64,000 nucleotides of DNA. Source: Bradyrhizobium symbiodeficiens. Its GTDB lineage: Bacteria; Pseudomonadota; Alphaproteobacteria; Rhizobiales; Xanthobacteraceae. Numbering within the stretch: the stretch's first letter is position 1; every line of letters begins with the position of its first letter. The stretch is taken from positions 4,156,501 to 4,220,500 of the forward strand of contig NZ_CP029427.2 of NCBI RefSeq assembly GCF_002266465.3, in the 5' to 3' direction. The notes beneath the pieces were generated by a model, which did not search any database, was not told where the DNA came from, and saw only the letters and a list, made by a program, of their open reading frames with translations. The translations under genes were made by a program, and so were the position numbers. Positions 62,316 through 64,000 of the stretch are shown piece after piece.

Positions 62316-63373
62316 GAAACAGCCTCCTGCGCGGCCTGCACGGAATTGAGTGCACCACCTTCGCGGTTGAGCATCTGATTGATCTTGTTCAGGAGATCGA
62401 ATTTGACCATCTCATAGCCAACATTGATCGCAGAGGCAAAGCCTTCGGCGCTGATTCCGCCATGGCTCTTGACCACTAATCCGTTCAACCCCAGGAACAC
62501 GCCCCCGTTCGACTTGTTCGGGTCCATCTTGTTGCGCAGCGCCTGAAAGGCGTCGCGGGCCAAGAGATAGCCGAGCTTGGTCATCCAGCTCCGCTGCATC
62601 CCTTCGCGCAGCAATTCCGCCATCTGCCGCGCGGTTCCCTCGGCAGCCTTGAGCGCGATATTGCCGCTGTAACCTTCGGTCACGATGACGTCGGCGTGCC
62701 CTTTGCCGATGCCGTCGCCCTCGACGAAACCGATATAGTCGAGTTCCGGCAGGTTCCTGGCGCGCAGGATTTCACCGGCCTCGCGGATCTCCTCGTGCCC
62801 CTTGATCTCCTCGACCCCGATATTGAGCAGCCCGACCGTGGGGCGCTTCTTGTCGAACAGCACGCTTGCCATCGCAGCCCCCATCACCGCGAGCGACACC
62901 AGATGGTGCGCGTCGCCGCCGATGGTTGCGCCGAGGTCGAGCACGACGGAATCGCCGCGCTTGGTCGGCCATACCCCGGTGATTGCCGGACGGTCGACCC
63001 CCGGCAACGTGCGCAGATGGAAGCGCGACATCGCCATCAGCGCGCCGGTGTTGCCGGCGGAGACCGCAACATCCGCCTCGCCCTTCTTCACCGCGTCGAT
63101 GGCAAGCCACATCGAGGAGGTCTTGCGGCCGCGCCGCAGCGCCTGGCTCGGCTTGTCCGAGCCGCTGACGGCCACGTCGGTGTGGATGATCCTCGAAGCG
63201 GCCCTGAGGTCGGGATGCTTCTCCAGCTCGGGCTCGATCATGGCGCGGTCCCCGACCAGCAGGAATTCGGCCCCCCGATGCCTCTGAAGCGAGATGGCGG
63301 CGCCGGGAATGACCACTGCGGCGCCTCCGTCGCCCCCCATGGCGTCCAGCGCGATGCGAACCTTGCTTGGCAT
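62312..63373 (-). CDS. plsX: Phosphate acyltransferase PlsX
   Basis: 353 residues from the ATG at 63371-63373 (MPSKVRIALDAMGGDGGAAVVIPG). Conserved DAMGGDGG, AVSAGNTGALMA, LDLGATIGGDAHHLVSLAVMGAAMA and VVTEGYSGNIALKAAEGTA (reads VIVTEGY). PlsX makes acyl-phosphate from acyl-ACP for phospholipid synthesis. The upstream extension of this frame is not used. Confidence 0.98.
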   Translation of the reverse strand: MPSKVRIALDAMGGDGGAAVVIPGAAISLQRHRGAEFLLVGDRAMIEPELEKHPDLRAASRIIHTDVAVSGSDKPSQALRRGRKTSSMWLAIDAVKKGEADVAVSAGNTGALMAMSRFHLRTLPGVDRPAITGVWPTKRGDSVVLDLGATIGGDAHHLVSLAVMGAAMASVLFDKKRPTVGLLNIGVEEIKGHEEIREAGEILRARNLPELDYIGFVEGDGIGKGHADVIVTEGYSGNIALKAAEGTARQMAELLREGMQRSWMTKLGYLLARDAFQALRNKMDPNKSNGGVFLGLNGLVVKSHGGISAEGFASAINVGYEMVKFDLLNKINQMLNREGGALNSVQAAQEAVS

Positions 63374-63671
63374 AAAAGTCCCGGAAACCTGGTCTGGTGC
63401 GGTCTTGAACGAGCGGGGCCGCAGAATGGGTTCGCCACGGACATGGCGATCGGTCGAGCGCCACGCCGCGCCCCGGCCGGGCCGCGACAATAGCGTTTTG
63501 TTATCCCGAAACAACCTCTTGCCCCCAGCCTTTTGCTTTCAGGGCGGTCCGGCCGCCAACTGGCAAATACACAGGAAGCACATTGAAATCAAACAGATAA
63601 ATCAGCCTTTCAAACCACTCACGCAAGCACCTCGCGCCCCGTAGCAAAGCGGTGCTCCCGGGAATGCCCAG
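63374..63671. other. Intergenic region between the DUF177 gene and plsX
   Basis: 298 bases with no gene. AT-rich near 63570-63620. It probably holds a plsX promoter. I see no clear terminator. Confidence 0.5.
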
Positions 63672-64000
63672 CTATTTGCCTTTCTTCTTGTCCTGCTTCT
63701 CGTCTTGCAGCGCCTTCAGGACCGCGAATGGATGGTCCTCCGGATCCGGGGCGGTGACCTCCGCCTCGAACACGACCCCCTCCTTGCGCGGATAGGGATC
63801 GATCGCCAGGAACAGGGCGTCGGTGGCGAGGCGGCCGAGGTCGATGATGCCGTTGACGATCGGCTCCGGCGGGTCGGCGACCTCGGACGGATCCTCGTCG
63901 TCCCGCCGCTCCGCGATCAGGTCGGCCAGGCGGCGCGCCTCGGCCTCGGGGGCGAACGTCAGGTCCACCTCCTCGTCGACCTCGCTCTCGATCGGATCGA
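63672..64000 (-). CDS. DUF177 (YceD-like) protein, N-terminus outside window
   Basis: Open frame runs off the right edge; about 108 residues are visible. The C-terminal part has IDLGRLATDALFLAIDPYPRKEGVVF, the YceD/DUF177 signature that in E. coli relates to 23S rRNA/ribosome-linked processes upstream of rpmF-plsX. Here the gene likewise lies upstream of plsX. It ends with a lysine-rich tail (DEKQDKKKGK). The in-frame GTG at 63966-63968 is not its start. Confidence 0.88.
   Translation of the reverse strand, partial: DPIESEVDEEVDLTFAPEAEARRLADLIAERRDDEDPSEVADPPEPIVNGIIDLGRLATDALFLAIDPYPRKEGVVFEAEVTAPDPEDHPFAVLKALQDEKQDKKKGK

Overview
The window looks like a chromosomal segment of an alphaproteobacterium of the Bradyrhizobium group. 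This rests on high GC, the sigma54-type glnB-glnA unit, a Porin_2 family porin, a GcrA-type regulator, the plsX-fabH-ihfA-merR order, and dispersed intergenic palindromes of the kind scattered through Bradyrhizobium genomes. The organism assignment is inference from gene content; no database was searched. No phage, insertion sequence, CRISPR array or integrated island was seen.

Layout. 1-4 kb: end of a cation efflux gene, a membrane glycosyltransferase-like protein, a methyltransferase, tRNA-Val and a GFA-family protein. 4-11 kb: a proteostasis block on the minus strand, tig-clpP-clpX-lon, followed upstream by tRNA-Leu. 11-16.4 kb: a copper-oxidase-like protein without most copper ligands, the NAD(P)HX repair enzyme, and the nitrogen-control unit glnB-glnA behind a sigma54 promoter candidate. 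16.4-27.7 kb: accessory genes (tautomerase, GlxA-type regulator, TRAP transporter membrane subunits, EF-hand protein, glutamine amidotransferase-like hydrolase, AI-2E family permease, diguanylate cyclase) and a long non-coding repeat at 21.6-22.2 kb. 27.9-34.3 kb: rplM-rpsI, thioesterase, enoyl-CoA hydratase, CoA-binding protein, O-acetylhomoserine sulfhydrylase and heme A synthase. 34.3-43.5 kb: an exopolysaccharide locus (deacetylase-like protein, FemAB/BioF2-like acyltransferase, Wzz/GumC-type co-polymerase, GT4, polyprenyl glycosylphosphotransferase, Wzy-like polymerase). 43.4-51.5 kb: MarR/FAD-monooxygenase pair, an operon of DUF169 plus two tandem saccharopine-dehydrogenase-like genes, YdcF, acetamidase/formamidase, a small ribbon-helix-helix-like protein and a GcrA-type regulator. 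51.7-59.5 kb: porin, MarR regulator, alpha/beta hydrolase, SDR and an OpgC-like acyltransferase. 60-64 kb: tRNA-Pro and the merR-ihfA-fabH-plsX-DUF177 lipid and chromosome-architecture operon.

Four genes (clpP, tig, the Wzz/GumC gene, an alpha/beta hydrolase) have broken reading frames through five single-base indels. Each is repaired exactly by one base in or next to a 2-6 base homopolymer, so sequencing or assembly error is the leading explanation. The most interesting biology I can support is: an exopolysaccharide locus holding two apparently degenerate enzymes (a CE4-type deacetylase without its metal triad and a tyrosine-kinase-like domain without a Walker A lysine); the DUF169/paired-dehydrogenase operon; a multicopper-oxidase fold without copper sites; and structured dispersed repeats. 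I found no clear undescribed defence or mobile system.
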